The position numbers were made by a program, and so were the translations under genes. The notes under the pieces were generated by a model. That model had not been told where the DNA came from, ran no database searches, and saw only the letters and a list, made by a program, of their open reading frames with translations. DNA of 64,000 nt from Caballeronia calidae (GTDB taxonomy: Bacteria; Pseudomonadota; Gammaproteobacteria; Burkholderiales; Burkholderiaceae): assembly GCF_900044055.2 (NCBI RefSeq), contig NZ_FCOX02000016.1:1-64000 (forward strand), read 5' to 3'. This document shows, piece after piece, positions 28,743 to 38,495 of the stretch. Numbering within the stretch: position 1 is the first letter of the stretch; the number at the start of each line of letters is the position of its first letter.

Positions 28743-29129
28743 TCAGGCGGGGCGCAACGCTTCGTCGGGCAGCCAGAAGATCGCGCGGCCTTCCGGCGCG
28801 TCGCGCTCCTCGACCTTCACCGGCCGCAGCCGCGCGCCGCGGCACGGACCGCCGACGCATTTGCCGGTGTCGGGCTCGTAGATCGCCCCGTGCGTCGCGC
28901 ACATCAAGTATAGGCCCGAGCTTTCGAAGAACTGACCCTCGTTCCAGTCGAGTTCCATCGGCACGTGCGCGCAGCGGTTCAGATAGCCGTACGGCCGGCC
29001 GTCGTAGCGCACGAAGAAGACGACCGCATCGCCGCTCGCCTCCGTCGCGCCGATGCGCACGCCCGCGCCGCCGTCGACGAGTTCATCGGCCGCGCATACC
29101 CGGACCGCGTCCTGCAGCGGCTCGCTCAT
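28743..29129 (-). CDS. Rieske [2Fe-2S] protein
   Basis: A soluble 128-residue Rieske ferredoxin-like protein. Both cluster ligand pairs are visible: CAHVP (Cys-x-His, near residue 47) and CATHGAIY (Cys-x-x-His, near 77). There is no signal peptide or membrane anchor, so it is not the cytochrome bc1 subunit. It overlaps the upstream phosphatase gene in ATGA. Its electron partner is unknown. Confidence 0.9.
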   Translation of the reverse strand: MSEPLQDAVRVCAADELVDGGAGVRIGATEASGDAVVFFVRYDGRPYGYLNRCAHVPMELDWNEGQFFESSGLYLMCATHGAIYEPDTGKCVGGPCRGARLRPVKVEERDAPEGRAIFWLPDEALRPA

Positions 29130-29785
29130 GCGTGCTCCCGCAGCCAGCCGGCGAGCGATGCGACGCTGTCCGCGCAGAACTTCGGCTGCAGCGCCGCCAG
29201 CGAATCCGCCGGATGCGCGCCGTAGCCCACGCCGATGCCCGCCGCGCCCGCATTGATCGCCATCTGCAGGTCGTGGGTCGTGTCGCCGACCATTACCGTG
29301 CGCGCGAGATCCTGGCCGAGTTCGCGCGTGAGTTCATGGAGCATCGCCGGATGGGGCTTCGAGAAGGTTTCGTCGGCGCAGCGCGTGCCGTCGAAGAGGC
29401 TCGTGAGCCGCGACTGGTCCAGCGCGCGATTCAGCCCGACGCGGCTCTTGCCTGTGGCCACGGCGAGGAAATAGCCGAGATCGCGCAACTCCTGAAGCAG
29501 CTCGCGCACGCCGCCGAAGAGCTCGGTGTGCTGGCCCATCGTCAGGAAATGGAAGCGATAGCGCTCCGCGAGGCGCGGGTAATCGGACGGATCGAGCGTC
29601 GGCGCGCAGATCTGCAGCGCGTCCTTCAGGCCCAGCCCGATCACATAGCTCGCCGATTCGTCGGCCGGCACCGGCAGACCCAGATCACGGCACGCAGCCT
29701 GAATGCTGCGCGTGATATGGACGGTCGAATCCATCAGCGTGCCGTCCCAGTCGAAAACGATCAGATCGAATTGCTGCCGCGCCAT
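29126..29785 (-). CDS. gph: HAD-family phosphatase, phosphoglycolate phosphatase-like
   Basis: A 219-residue HAD hydrolase. Motif I is FDWDGTLMDST (nucleophile Asp near residue 11), motif III Lys is in FSKPHPAMLHEL and motif IV is MVGDTTHDLQMA; a helical cap lies between I and III. These fit the Gph/PGP subgroup, but substrate cannot be fixed from sequence. The gene follows rluC directly (TAA then ATG) and overlaps the Rieske gene. Confidence 0.85.
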   Translation of the reverse strand: MARQQFDLIVFDWDGTLMDSTVHITRSIQAACRDLGLPVPADESASYVIGLGLKDALQICAPTLDPSDYPRLAERYRFHFLTMGQHTELFGGVRELLQELRDLGYFLAVATGKSRVGLNRALDQSRLTSLFDGTRCADETFSKPHPAMLHELTRELGQDLARTVMVGDTTHDLQMAINAGAAGIGVGYGAHPADSLAALQPKFCADSVASLAGWLREHA

Positions 29786-30784
29786 TTATTCTGTCTCTCG
29801 GGTTTTCAGTTGCTCGATGAAACGCTTGCATTCGACGGGCAGCGGCGCTTCGAGTTGCAGCGGCGCACCCGTCGCCGGATGCGTGATCTTCAGCCGGTAC
29901 GCGTGCAAAAACATGCGTTTCAGCGACGGTTTCGCGCTCGGACGCGCGAGTTCCTTGTTCAGCGCGAAGTCGCCGTACTTGGCGTCGCCCGCGATGGGCA
30001 GGCCGATGCTCGCCATATGCACGCGGATCTGGTGCGTGCGGCCGGTTTTCAGCTCCGCCTCGACCCACGCGTAGTCCTGCCAGCGCTCGATCAGATTGAA
30101 GACCGTATGCGACGGCAGCCCGTTTTCCTGGATGCGCACGCGCCGCTCGCCGTCCGCCGCGACATATTTGTGCAGCGGCGCCTTCACGACGCGCCGGCGG
30201 CCCCAATCGGCGAGCCAGTCGCCGTGCCCGACCGCGTAGTAGCGCTTGTCGACGCGATTCTCGCGGATCTGCTCATGCAGATCGACGAGCGCCGCACGCT
30301 TCTTGGCGAGCATCAGCACGCCCGAAGTCTCGCGATCCAGCCGATGCACCAGTTCCAGGAATTTCGCGTGAGGGCGCGCATTGCGCAACTGCTCGATCAC
30401 GCCGAACGCGACGCCGCTGCCACCATGCACCGCGACGCCGGACGGTTTGTCGATGACGATCAGATGGTCGTCCTCGAAGAGAATCGGAAACTCGGCGGCG
30501 GGCGCGTTCGACGACACCGGCGCCTCGTCCTGACGGGCGATGCGGATGGGCGGCACGCGCACGAGATCGCCCAACTCGAGCCGGTACGCGGCATCGATGC
30601 GGCCCTTGTTCACGCGCACTTCGCCGCTCCGGAGGATCCGGTAAATATGGCTTTTTGGCACGCCCTTGCAGACGCGCAGCAAAAAATTGTCGATCCGCTG
30701 ACCGGCGGCAGTCTCATCGACTTCGATCATCGACACCTGTTCGCTTGCGACCTGTTTATGGGATGTTTTGCCTAACTCATTCAT
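29786..30784 (-). CDS. rluC: Ribosomal large-subunit pseudouridine synthase RluC
   Basis: Makes pseudouridine at 955, 2504 and 2580 of 23S rRNA in E. coli. An S4 RNA-binding domain (QRIDNFLLRVCKGVPKSHIY) precedes the synthase domain with the catalytic Asp in HRLDRETSGVLML (near residue 157). It has 332 residues. ATG 30784 is the annotated start here, but the internal ATG at 30730 has the better ribosome-binding site (AGGTG), and a TATATT hexamer (30789-30794, minus) lies so close to 30784 that the internal start may be the true one. It is transcribed away from rne. Confidence 0.93.
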   Translation of the reverse strand: MNELGKTSHKQVASEQVSMIEVDETAAGQRIDNFLLRVCKGVPKSHIYRILRSGEVRVNKGRIDAAYRLELGDLVRVPPIRIARQDEAPVSSNAPAAEFPILFEDDHLIVIDKPSGVAVHGGSGVAFGVIEQLRNARPHAKFLELVHRLDRETSGVLMLAKKRAALVDLHEQIRENRVDKRYYAVGHGDWLADWGRRRVVKAPLHKYVAADGERRVRIQENGLPSHTVFNLIERWQDYAWVEAELKTGRTHQIRVHMASIGLPIAGDAKYGDFALNKELARPSAKPSLKRMFLHAYRLKITHPATGAPLQLEAPLPVECKRFIEQLKTRETE

Positions 30785-31670
30785 TCTGAATATAATTTGC
30801 GAACAGCCTGAAAAGGTCGACGCTTAGGATCAAGCAACGGCCAAGATTGATCAGACTGTATAGGTGCAAGCGATAAACCGTTATTTTACTTGCGCCCACG
30901 GTCGGTTGCTCACCCGGAAAATCGAGAGCAACGAGTTGCACGCACGGCGATATCACCGGCAGGGACGGAGCCCACAGGCGCGTTCGGTCGAGTCGATCGC
31001 CGGTCGGTAACGGATTTTTGGTCAAAAAGAATTTTATCGGCGAGAAGCGACGGCGTCCGGCCATCAACCGGATGCCCGCCTGGATCGGCCCTGCCATCGA
31101 GCGGGAGAAAAAGGCAAATCGACGCTCGCCGGTTTTGCGAACAACTGACGGCGACACCGCTGCTGCGCTGATTTCTGCGAAGCGCGACGACGCCGCAATG
31201 AGGCGAGACACACGGCCGCGAGCCGACGGGAGCAATCGAGCCCGCGGCCGCGCCGGCGCGGCATGGCAGCGAAGAGGATCGGTCACGAAGCATCGCGCCG
31301 GTTTGCGCGAGACCGCTCTTCCCCGCCGCCGCCGTTGGGAGGATTCAGGCTCTTTGCAAGAGCGCGGGCCGGTTCGGCGCGTCCATTTTGAGACGCGCGA
31401 GCCGCCGCGCCGCCGTTCATCCTCGCCACGAGCCGCGCGGCTCCGAGGCGTCTCTCAGTTGCTTCGCATGGGCCCCACGGCGCGGCCGCCCTGTTTCGGG
31501 CCTGCGCCTGCATTCGGCAATTCTCCCGCCAGAAGTCCCGCTCCAGCGTGCTTTGTGACAACACACAAAAAGCGTGGCACGCCCACCTTCCCGCTTCGCG
31601 CGCGTGATCTACCGGTCACCGACGCCGATTCGCTCGATGAAGGAAGGCGGAGCCGCTCTGGAGCCGTTTC
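30785..31670 (+). promoter_or_regulatory. Long intergenic and leader region of rne
   Basis: 886 bp without a convincing gene between divergent rluC and rne. It contains an imperfect inverted repeat GGTGCAAG / CTTGCGCC (30863-30870 with 30889-30896). The left third is less GC-rich than the rest. I cannot pick a clear promoter. A long structured 5' UTR is expected because RNase E controls its own mRNA through its leader in E. coli; whether the same occurs here is inference. Open frames in this stretch have no family resemblance. Confidence 0.5.
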
Positions 31671-34600
31671 ATGAAACGCATGCTGTTTAACGCGACGCAG
31701 CAAGAAGAATTGCGCGTCGCCATCGTCGATGGGCAGAAGCTCATCGACATCGACATCGAAACCGCCGGGCGCGAACAGCGCAAAGGCAACATCTATAAGG
31801 GAGTCGTCACCCGCATCGAGCCGTCGCTCGAAGCCTGCTTCGTCAACTACGGCGAGGACCGCCACGGCTTTCTGCCGTTCAAGGAAGTCGCGCGCCAGTA
31901 TTTCCGCGACGGCGTCGAGATGCGCTCCGCGCGCATTCAAGATGCACTCCGCGAAGGCCAGGAACTCATCGTTCAGGTCGAGAAGGAAGAGCGCGGCAAC
32001 AAGGGCGCGGCGCTGACCACGTTCATCTCGCTGGCCGGCCGCTACCTCGTCCTGATGCCGAACAATCCGCGCGGCGGCGGCGTGTCGCGCCGCATCGAGG
32101 GCGACGAGCGGCAGGAACTGCGCGAAACCATGGCGCAGCTCGAACTGCCGGAAGGCATGAGCATCATCGCGCGCACGGCGGGTATCGGCCGTTCGGCGGA
32201 AGAGCTCCAGTGGGACCTGAACTACCTGATGCAGCTGTGGCGCGCGATCGAAGCCGCGTCGCAGAGCGGCGTCGCCGGTCAGCCGATGCTCATCTATCTC
32301 GAATCGAGCCTCGTCATCCGCGCGATTCGCGATTACTTCCAGCCGGATATCGGCGAAATCCTCATCGACACGACCGAAATCCATGATCAGGCGCGCGCCT
32401 TCATGGATATCGTGATGCCCGACAACCTGCAGAAGGTGAAGCGCTATCACGACGACGTGCCGCTCTTCTCGCGCTTCCAGATCGAGCATCAGATCGAAAC
32501 GGCGTACTCGCGCACGGTGCCGCTGCCTTCCGGCGGCGCGATCGTGATCGACCACACCGAGGCGCTCGTCGCCATCGACGTGAACTCGGCTCGCGCGACC
32601 AAAGGCGCGGACATCGAGGAAACCGCGACGCGCACCAATCTCGAAGCCGCCGACGAAGTCGCGCGCCAGCTTCGCCTGCGCGATCTGGGCGGCCTGATCG
32701 TGATCGACTTCATCGACATGGAATCGGCCAAGAGCCAGCGCGAAGTCGAGCAACGTCTGAAAGACGCGTTGAAGCACGATCGCGCCCGCGTACAAATGGG
32801 CAAGATTTCGCGCTTCGGCCTCATGGAGCTGTCGCGTCAGCGACTGCGTCCGGCGCTCTCCGAAGGCAGTCACGTGACCTGCCCGCGCTGTAACGGCACG
32901 GGCCATATCCGCGATACCGAATCGTCCGCGCTGCAAGTGCTGCGGATCATTCAGGAAGAAGCGATGAAGGAAAACACCGCGGCGATCCATTGCCAGGTGC
33001 CGGTCGAGGTGACCGCCTTCCTGCTGAACGAAAAGCGCTCGGAAATCAACAAGATCGAGTCGCGCTTCAAGGTCAACGTCGTTCTGATCCCGAACAAGCA
33101 TCTCGAGACGCCGCACTACAAGCTCGAGCGCCTGCGTCACGACGACGCGCGCCTCGACGATCCGCGCGCGTCGTGGAAGATGGCCGTCGAAGCGGCGAGC
33201 GAACTGGAGTCCGAAACCGGCTACAGCAAGCGCACCGAAGAAGTGAAGCCGAAGCAGGAAGCCGCCGTGAAGGGCATCACGCCCGAGAAGCCGGCGCCGA
33301 GCGCGCCGGTCAAGCCCGCACCCGTCGAGGCCGCGCCGGCTCCGGCGCCCGTGCCGGCGAGCGGCGGTTTCATCGCGTGGATCAAAAATCTGTTCGGCAT
33401 TCAGCCTGCGCCGACGCCGGCGCCGGCGCCCGTCGAGGCGCAACCGGCCCCGCGCGCTCCGCGTGAGCGCGGCGAGCGCACCGGCAGCGGCGATCGCAAC
33501 CGCAATCGTCGCGGCGGTGGCACCGGACGCGAAGGCGTCGCAGCGGGCGCGGCAACGGGTGGCAATGGCGCGGGCCGTCAGGGCGCGCGTCGTGAGGATC
33601 GCGAAGCCCGTGGCGGCCGTGAAGGTCGCGAGGGACGTGAACTGCGCGAAGTTCGTGAACCGCGCGAGGCCCGTGAATCGCGCGAGCCGCGTGAAGCACG
33701 CGAACCCCGCGAGGCACGCGAGCCGCGTGAAGCGCGTGAGCCGCGCGAATCCCGCGATCGCAACGTGGAACGCGCCGCGCGTCCGGAAGCGGCCGAGCGT
33801 CAGGAACGCCGCGAACGCCCTGATCGTGGCGAGCGCGCGGAACGCGGCGAGCGCACCGAACGCGCTGAACGTGGCGAGCGCCGCAAGCCGCAGCCGGAAG
33901 CAGCCGTCGAGGCGCTGACGCAAGGCGAAACGGTGCCGTCGGAAATCGTCGAAGCGGCGCAAGCCAATGCCGACGCCGCGCAACAGGTCGGCATCGACGC
34001 CGCATCGGCCGATCAGGCCGCAGCGCGTGACGGCGAAGAGCGTCGTCGTCGTCGCCGTGGCCGTCGCGGTGGCCGTCGCGAGCGCGACGAGGAAGGCATG
34101 ACGGTGAATCACGCGGCTGACGTCGCGGAAGCCGAAGGCGCGGCAGAAAGCGTCTCCGCGCAAGCCGGCGTGTTCGACGCCGAAGCCGCGCAGGAAGCGG
34201 CAGCGCGTCGCGAAACCCGCCCTGCCGCACCGCAACCGGTCGAGCAGCCCGCTGTTGAACCCGCTTCCGAGCCGGTTTCTCAGGCGGTCGCTCAGCCGGT
34301 CGAGGCCGCGCAGCAGGCACCCGCCGCAGCCGAGGAAGCACCGGTTGCGAAGGCCATCGAAGCCGAGCCGTTCGAACTGAAGGCGCAAACGCCCGAGCCG
34401 GCCACGTTCGATCTCTTCGAGAAGCCCGCTCCGGCGCCGGCGGTCGAGAATCCGTTCGGCCCGACGCCGAAGGTTGTCGAGACGACGGCCGCGGATCCGT
34501 TCGCACCGGTTGCACCCGTCGCACCCGTCGCGACGGAAGAGCCGAAGCCGGTCGAAGAAGCGAAGCCCGTCGAAGCGGCCAAGCCCGTCGAAGCGGCTGC

Positions 34601-35018
34601 GACGCCCGTCGAGCCTGTCGCGGCCGAGCCCGCCGAAGCCGCCGAGCCGGTGAAAACCGCCGCCGTCGCGCCGACGCCCGAGGCAACCGCCGTCGAGCCG
34701 GTGAAGCCCGTCGAGCACGCGCAAGCGCAAGCGTCCGTGGCTGCCGAGGAACCGGTCGCCGTCGTTGCGGAGCCCGTGAAGGCCGCCGCGCCGGCAGCGC
34801 CCGCGACGTCGACGCCGATCGCCGCCGAAGCCCTTCAGCCGATGCTGGAGCGCGCCGGCCTGGTCTGGGTCAACACCGACGAGAGCAAGCTGCGTGAAGC
34901 CAACGCCGCCGCCGAGCGTGTGCCGGCGCCGGTGCGCGTGCCGCGCGAGCGCAAACCGCTCGCGCCGGCCGACACCACGCCGATGCAGCAGGTGGAAACC
35001 AGCAAGAGCGTCCACTAA
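31671..35018 (+). CDS. rne: Ribonuclease E
   Basis: The main endoribonuclease of mRNA decay and of 9S rRNA and tRNA processing, and scaffold of the degradosome. It has 1115 residues. An S1 RNA-binding domain lies at about 38-120 and the RNase H-like and DNase I-like catalytic core reaches about 400. The catalytic Asp is in VAIDVNSARATKG (near 304), a second in VIDFIDMES (near 347), and the zinc-link is CPRCNGTGH (near 405). The C-terminal half is disordered: an Arg/Glu block of RE(P/A/S) repeats (about 655-700), Arg-rich RNA-binding patches (RRRRRGRRGGRRERDE near 790) and a long Pro/Ala/Glu tail. The start MKRMLFNATQQEELRVA is the family one. Confidence 0.98.
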   Translation: MKRMLFNATQQEELRVAIVDGQKLIDIDIETAGREQRKGNIYKGVVTRIEPSLEACFVNYGEDRHGFLPFKEVARQYFRDGVEMRSARIQDALREGQELIVQVEKEERGNKGAALTTFISLAGRYLVLMPNNPRGGGVSRRIEGDERQELRETMAQLELPEGMSIIARTAGIGRSAEELQWDLNYLMQLWRAIEAASQSGVAGQPMLIYLESSLVIRAIRDYFQPDIGEILIDTTEIHDQARAFMDIVMPDNLQKVKRYHDDVPLFSRFQIEHQIETAYSRTVPLPSGGAIVIDHTEALVAIDVNSARATKGADIEETATRTNLEAADEVARQLRLRDLGGLIVIDFIDMESAKSQREVEQRLKDALKHDRARVQMGKISRFGLMELSRQRLRPALSEGSHVTCPRCNGTGHIRDTESSALQVLRIIQEEAMKENTAAIHCQVPVEVTAFLLNEKRSEINKIESRFKVNVVLIPNKHLETPHYKLERLRHDDARLDDPRASWKMAVEAASELESETGYSKRTEEVKPKQEAAVKGITPEKPAPSAPVKPAPVEAAPAPAPVPASGGFIAWIKNLFGIQPAPTPAPAPVEAQPAPRAPRERGERTGSGDRNRNRRGGGTGREGVAAGAATGGNGAGRQGARREDREARGGREGREGRELREVREPREARESREPREAREPREAREPREAREPRESRDRNVERAARPEAAERQERRERPDRGERAERGERTERAERGERRKPQPEAAVEALTQGETVPSEIVEAAQANADAAQQVGIDAASADQAAARDGEERRRRRRGRRGGRRERDEEGMTVNHAADVAEAEGAAESVSAQAGVFDAEAAQEAAARRETRPAAPQPVEQPAVEPASEPVSQAVAQPVEAAQQAPAAAEEAPVAKAIEAEPFELKAQTPEPATFDLFEKPAPAPAVENPFGPTPKVVETTAADPFAPVAPVAPVATEEPKPVEEAKPVEAAKPVEAAATPVEPVAAEPAEAAEPVKTAAVAPTPEATAVEPVKPVEHAQAQASVAAEEPVAVVAEPVKAAAPAAPATSTPIAAEALQPMLERAGLVWVNTDESKLREANAAAERVPAPVRVPRERKPLAPADTTPMQQVETSKSVH
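33647..33768 (+). repeat. RE(P/A/S) tandem repeat inside rne
   Basis: About 13 repeats of a 9-bp unit coding Arg-Glu-X (X = Pro, Ala or Ser; twice Val or Leu at the edge), with an 18-bp REPREA super-period. It gives a stiff, highly charged stretch in the disordered half of RNase E. The low complexity also keeps the antisense frame open, which creates a false 1206-codon reading frame. Confidence 0.85.
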
Positions 35019-35062
35019 GCGCACTCGCGCAAGCCGGTTCGCTCCGGTGAAACGGCTGCAGT

Positions 35063-35103
35063 AAAAGAACGCCATCGATTCCGGTCGATGGCGTTTTGTT
35101 TTG
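35063..35103 (+). terminator. Rho-independent terminator of rne
   Basis: AACGCCATCGA and TCGATGGCGTT arms with loop TTCCGG (the arms pair perfectly), followed by TTGTTTTG, 50 bp after the rne stop codon. Confidence 0.9.
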
Positions 35104-35183
35104 CCGCCTAGCGCATGAAATCGCGCACGAAACTGCGGGAAAACCGCGACCTCGTGACCGTGCGCCTCGGCGCCCGGTTCCGC

Positions 35184-35189
35184 TAGAAT
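35184..35189 (+). promoter_or_regulatory. Candidate -10 box of moaA
   Basis: TAGAAT lies 60 bp before the moaA start, in the context CCGCTAGAATGGG. It follows the rne terminator, so a new transcript must begin about here. No clear -35 is present. Confidence 0.45.
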
Positions 35190-35249
35190 GGGACGATCAA
35201 ACCATTATTCGAACAAGGCCGCAGCGGCCGAGCCGAACCCCCAGCCATC

Positions 35250-36356
35250 ATGTCCCGACGCATCATTCCCCTGGCCGATGTCAGTTCGATTCCGGATTAT
35301 TCCGGCGCCGCGACGTCGCCGTCCGGGCTGCTTACGGACACGCTCGCGCGTCCTCTTCGCGACCTGCGCATCTCGGTCACGGACCGCTGCAACTTCCGCT
35401 GCGTGTACTGCATGCCGCGCGAAGTGTTCGACAAGCATTATGAGTTCTTGCCCCACGCCGCCCTGCTCTCGTTCGAGGAGATCGAACGGCTCGCGCGCGT
35501 GTTCGTCGCGCATGGTGTGGAAAAGATCCGTCTCACGGGCGGCGAGCCGCTTCTGCGCAAGAACATCGAATTCCTGATCGAGCGGCTCTCGCTGCTGCGC
35601 ACGCCGGAAGGCCGTCCGCTCGATCTCACGCTGACGACGAACGGCTCGCTGCTCGCGCGCAAGGCCCGTTCGCTCAGGGACGCGGGTCTGTCGCGCGTGA
35701 CGGTCAGCCTCGACGCACTCGACGACGCCCTCTTCCGCCGCATGAACGACGCCGATTTCGCCGTCGCCGACGTGCTGAACGGCATCGAAACGGCGCAAGC
35801 CGTCGGGCTCGATCCGATCAAGGTCAACATGGTCGTGAAGCGCGGCACGAACGATCAGGAAATCGTCCCGATGGCGCACCATTTCAAAGGCAGCGGCGCG
35901 GTTCTGCGCTTCATCGAATACATGGATGTCGGCGCGTCGAACGGATGGAACATGAGCGAAGTGCTGCCGTCGGCGCAAGTGGTCGAGCGCATCGACGCGC
36001 ATTTCCCGCTCGAACCGCTCGAAGCGCACACGGCCGCCGAAACCGCGCAGCGCTGGGGCTATCGCGACGGCGGCGGTGAAATCGGCGTGATTTCCAGCGT
36101 CACGCGCGCGTTCTGCGGCTCCTGCACGCGCGCACGTCTGTCCACCGAAGGCAAGCTCTATCTGTGCCTCTTCGCGGGGTCGGGCCACGACCTGCGCGGC
36201 CTGATCCGCGGCGGCGCGAGCGACGACGAAGTCGCGACGGCGATCTCGCGCATCTGGGAAGCGCGCGGCGACCGCTATTCGCAACTGCGCGGCAGCGCGT
36301 CGGCGTCATCGCGCGAGGATGCGCCTCGTGTCGAGATGTCGTACATCGGCGGCTGA
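35250..36356 (+). CDS. moaA: GTP 3',8-cyclase MoaA
   Basis: Radical-SAM enzyme that with MoaC turns GTP into cyclic pyranopterin monophosphate, the first step of molybdenum-cofactor synthesis. The N-terminal cluster ligands are in CNFRCVYC (near residues 48-55), the C-terminal cluster in [14 protein letters not shown] with a further Cys in LYLCLF, and the protein ends in the Gly-Gly pair (SYIGG) required for activity. It has 368 residues. It starts the moaA-mobA-moeA group. Confidence 0.98.
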   Translation: MSRRIIPLADVSSIPDYSGAATSPSGLLTDTLARPLRDLRISVTDRCNFRCVYCMPREVFDKHYEFLPHAALLSFEEIERLARVFVAHGVEKIRLTGGEPLLRKNIEFLIERLSLLRTPEGRPLDLTLTTNGSLLARKARSLRDAGLSRVTVSLDALDDALFRRMNDADFAVADVLNGIETAQAVGLDPIKVNMVVKRGTNDQEIVPMAHHFKGSGAVLRFIEYMDVGASNGWNMSEVLPSAQVVERIDAHFPLEPLEAHTAAETAQRWGYRDGGGEIGVISSVTRAFCGSCTRARLSTEGKLYLCLFAGSGHDLRGLIRGGASDDEVATAISRIWEARGDRYSQLRGSASASSREDAPRVEMSYIGG

Positions 36357-36371
36357 GCGCGGCGGCGGCTC

Positions 36372-36992
36372 GTGCTGAACGCTCATTCATCCGCAAATGT
36401 CACTGCGCTCGTGCTCGCGGGCGGACGCGGCTCGCGCATGGGCGGCGTCGACAAAGGCATGCAGCCGTTTCGCGGCGAGCCGCTCGCACTGCACGTGATG
36501 CGGCGCATCGCGCCGCAAGCGAGCGCGGTCCTGATCAGCGCGAATCGCTCCATCGAGGACTATGAGCGCCTGGGTGCGGCGTTCGGGGCGCGCGTCATCG
36601 CGGACACCCACGCGGATTATCCCGGACCGCTCGCCGGCATTGCTGCCGCGCTGCGCGCCGCGACGACCGAATTCGTCCTGACCGCGCCGTGCGATGCCCC
36701 TTACGTCGACGAGCATCTCGGCGCCGCGCTGATGCACGCGCTCGTCACACATCACGCCGACATCGCCTACGCCGCGACGGTCGATGCGTCCGGCGAAGTC
36801 ATGGCGCATCCGGTTTTCGCGCTCGTGCGCACGTCCCTCGCCGACGATCTCGACGCCTGGCTCGACGCCGGCGAGCGTAAGGTTCGCGCGTGGTACGCGC
36901 GCCACACGGCGGCGGAAGTCCGATTTCACGATGAACGCGCGTTTTACAATATCAATGATTTACAGCAGTTGGCCGATCTGCACCGCCGCTGA
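36372..36992 (+). CDS. mobA: Molybdenum cofactor guanylyltransferase
   Basis: Adds GMP to Mo-molybdopterin to form the guanine dinucleotide cofactor used by DMSO-reductase-type enzymes. The nucleotide-binding VLAGGRGSRMGGVDKG is near residues 14-29, and the metal-site LTAPCDAPYV near 100. It has 206 residues. The start is a GTG at 36372, 15 bp after moaA; no ATG lies ahead of the GTP loop. Confidence 0.95.
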   Translation: MLNAHSSANVTALVLAGGRGSRMGGVDKGMQPFRGEPLALHVMRRIAPQASAVLISANRSIEDYERLGAAFGARVIADTHADYPGPLAGIAAALRAATTEFVLTAPCDAPYVDEHLGAALMHALVTHHADIAYAATVDASGEVMAHPVFALVRTSLADDLDAWLDAGERKVRAWYARHTAAEVRFHDERAFYNINDLQQLADLHRR

Positions 36993-37127
36993 CTCATTCA
37001 ATCCGATTTGCAACCCGACTGTTCGCGCACGGCCGCCTTCGCGGCCTTCTGACGTTCGGGCGCTCAACCACCGCGCGGCCTCGTGGCTGCTTCTTCGCCG
37101 GATTCCGGCCGCGATCCACGCCGATTC

Positions 37128-38432
37128 ATGACCACGTCCAAGGAATTTTCCGCCTGCGTCGCCCACTACGATCCGGATGCGCTGCCAGTCGCCGCCGCGC
37201 AGGACATCGTGCGTCAATGGGCGATGCCGCGCACGCGCGACGCGCAGATCGAGCGTGTGGGCCTGCATGATGCGCTCGGCCGCGTGCTCGCCGAAGACGT
37301 GATCTCGCCCATCGACGTGCCCGCCTTCGACAACTCCGCGATGGACGGCTACGCGTTCGCGAGCGAAGCGCTGTCGCGCGGCGCGAGCGCACTGGACCTC
37401 GCCGTCGCAGGCACGGCGCTCGCCGGACGGCCGTTCACCACCGCGCCGGGCGCGAATCAATGCGTGCGTATCATGACGGGTGCGCTCATCCCGCCGGGAT
37501 GCGATACCGTCGTGCCGCAGGAGCTCGTGACCCGCGAAGGCGACGCGATCCGCTTCTCCAGCGCGGCTGTCCGCGCCGGGCAGAACCGCCGCCTCGCGGG
37601 CGAGGACCTCGCGAAAGGCAAGCCGGCGCTGCTCGCCGGCCGCATCGTGCGCGCGTCGGATCTCGGCCTGCTCGCATCGCTCGGCATCGGCGAAGTGGCC
37701 GTGCACAAGCGTCTCACGGTGGCGTTCTTTTCGACAGGCGACGAATTGCGCTCCGTCGGCGAAACGCTGAGCCCGGGCAGCCTTTACGACAGCAACCGCT
37801 ACACGCTCTTCGCGATGCTGAAGCGCCTCGACGTCGAGACGATCGATCTCGGCATCGTGCGCGACGACCGCGCATCGCTCGAAAAGGCATTGCGGCAGGC
37901 GACCGAAAGCGCGGATGTCGTCATCAGCTCGGGCGGCGTGTCGGTCGGCGATGCCGACTTCACGCGCGAGTTGATGAATTCGCTCGGCGACGTCGCGTTC
38001 TGGAAGATCGCGATGCGCCCCGGCCGGCCGCTCGCGTTCGGCCGCCTGTGGTCGGGCGAGCGCGCGGGCACCGGCAGGTCGGCGCTATTCTTCGGCTTGC
38101 CGGGCAATCCGGTCGCCGTGATGGCGACGTTCTATTTCATCGTGCGCGAGGCGCTGCTGGCGATGTCGGGTGCGACGCGTCAACCGCTCGCGGTCATCCG
38201 CGCGACCGCTGCCGGGCCGACGAAAAAGCGCGCGGGCCGCACCGAGTTCCAGCGCGGCATCGCGACGCGCGACGACGACGGCCGCTGGAGCGTCGTCACG
38301 ACCGGCCCGCAGGGGTCCGGCGTGCTCAGCTCGATGAGCGAAGCCAACTGCTTCATCGTGCTCGAGCATGCGCGCGGCGACATCGACGCCGGCGACGACG
38401 TCGACATCGTGCCGTTCGACGGCCTGATCTGA
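37128..38432 (+). CDS. moeA: Molybdopterin molybdenumtransferase MoeA
   Basis: Inserts molybdate into adenylylated molybdopterin. It has 434 residues and four domains. Seen are DVPAFDNSAMDGYAF, the GDEL motif in FFSTGDELRS, the MoCF-biosynthesis motif ISSGGVSVGDADF, and the PGRPLAFGRL / FGLPGNPVAVM stretch at the substrate site. The start is ATG 37128; a GTG at 37083 would add 15 untypical residues. It is separated from mobA by 135 bp in which I see no gene. Confidence 0.97.
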   Translation: MTTSKEFSACVAHYDPDALPVAAAQDIVRQWAMPRTRDAQIERVGLHDALGRVLAEDVISPIDVPAFDNSAMDGYAFASEALSRGASALDLAVAGTALAGRPFTTAPGANQCVRIMTGALIPPGCDTVVPQELVTREGDAIRFSSAAVRAGQNRRLAGEDLAKGKPALLAGRIVRASDLGLLASLGIGEVAVHKRLTVAFFSTGDELRSVGETLSPGSLYDSNRYTLFAMLKRLDVETIDLGIVRDDRASLEKALRQATESADVVISSGGVSVGDADFTRELMNSLGDVAFWKIAMRPGRPLAFGRLWSGERAGTGRSALFFGLPGNPVAVMATFYFIVREALLAMSGATRQPLAVIRATAAGPTKKRAGRTEFQRGIATRDDDGRWSVVTTGPQGSGVLSSMSEANCFIVLEHARGDIDAGDDVDIVPFDGLI

Positions 38433-38495
38433 CGGGCGCGGCAACGAGCATCGCCAGGACAACCATTCCTACATCGATAGACGGGGCTTCCTTCC

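Noticed and set aside
31455-35075. 1206-codon open frame antisense to rne
   Set aside because: It is kept open by GC-rich codon use and the RE repeats of rne; its product is low-complexity Arg/Leu-rich sequence, and rne itself is certain.
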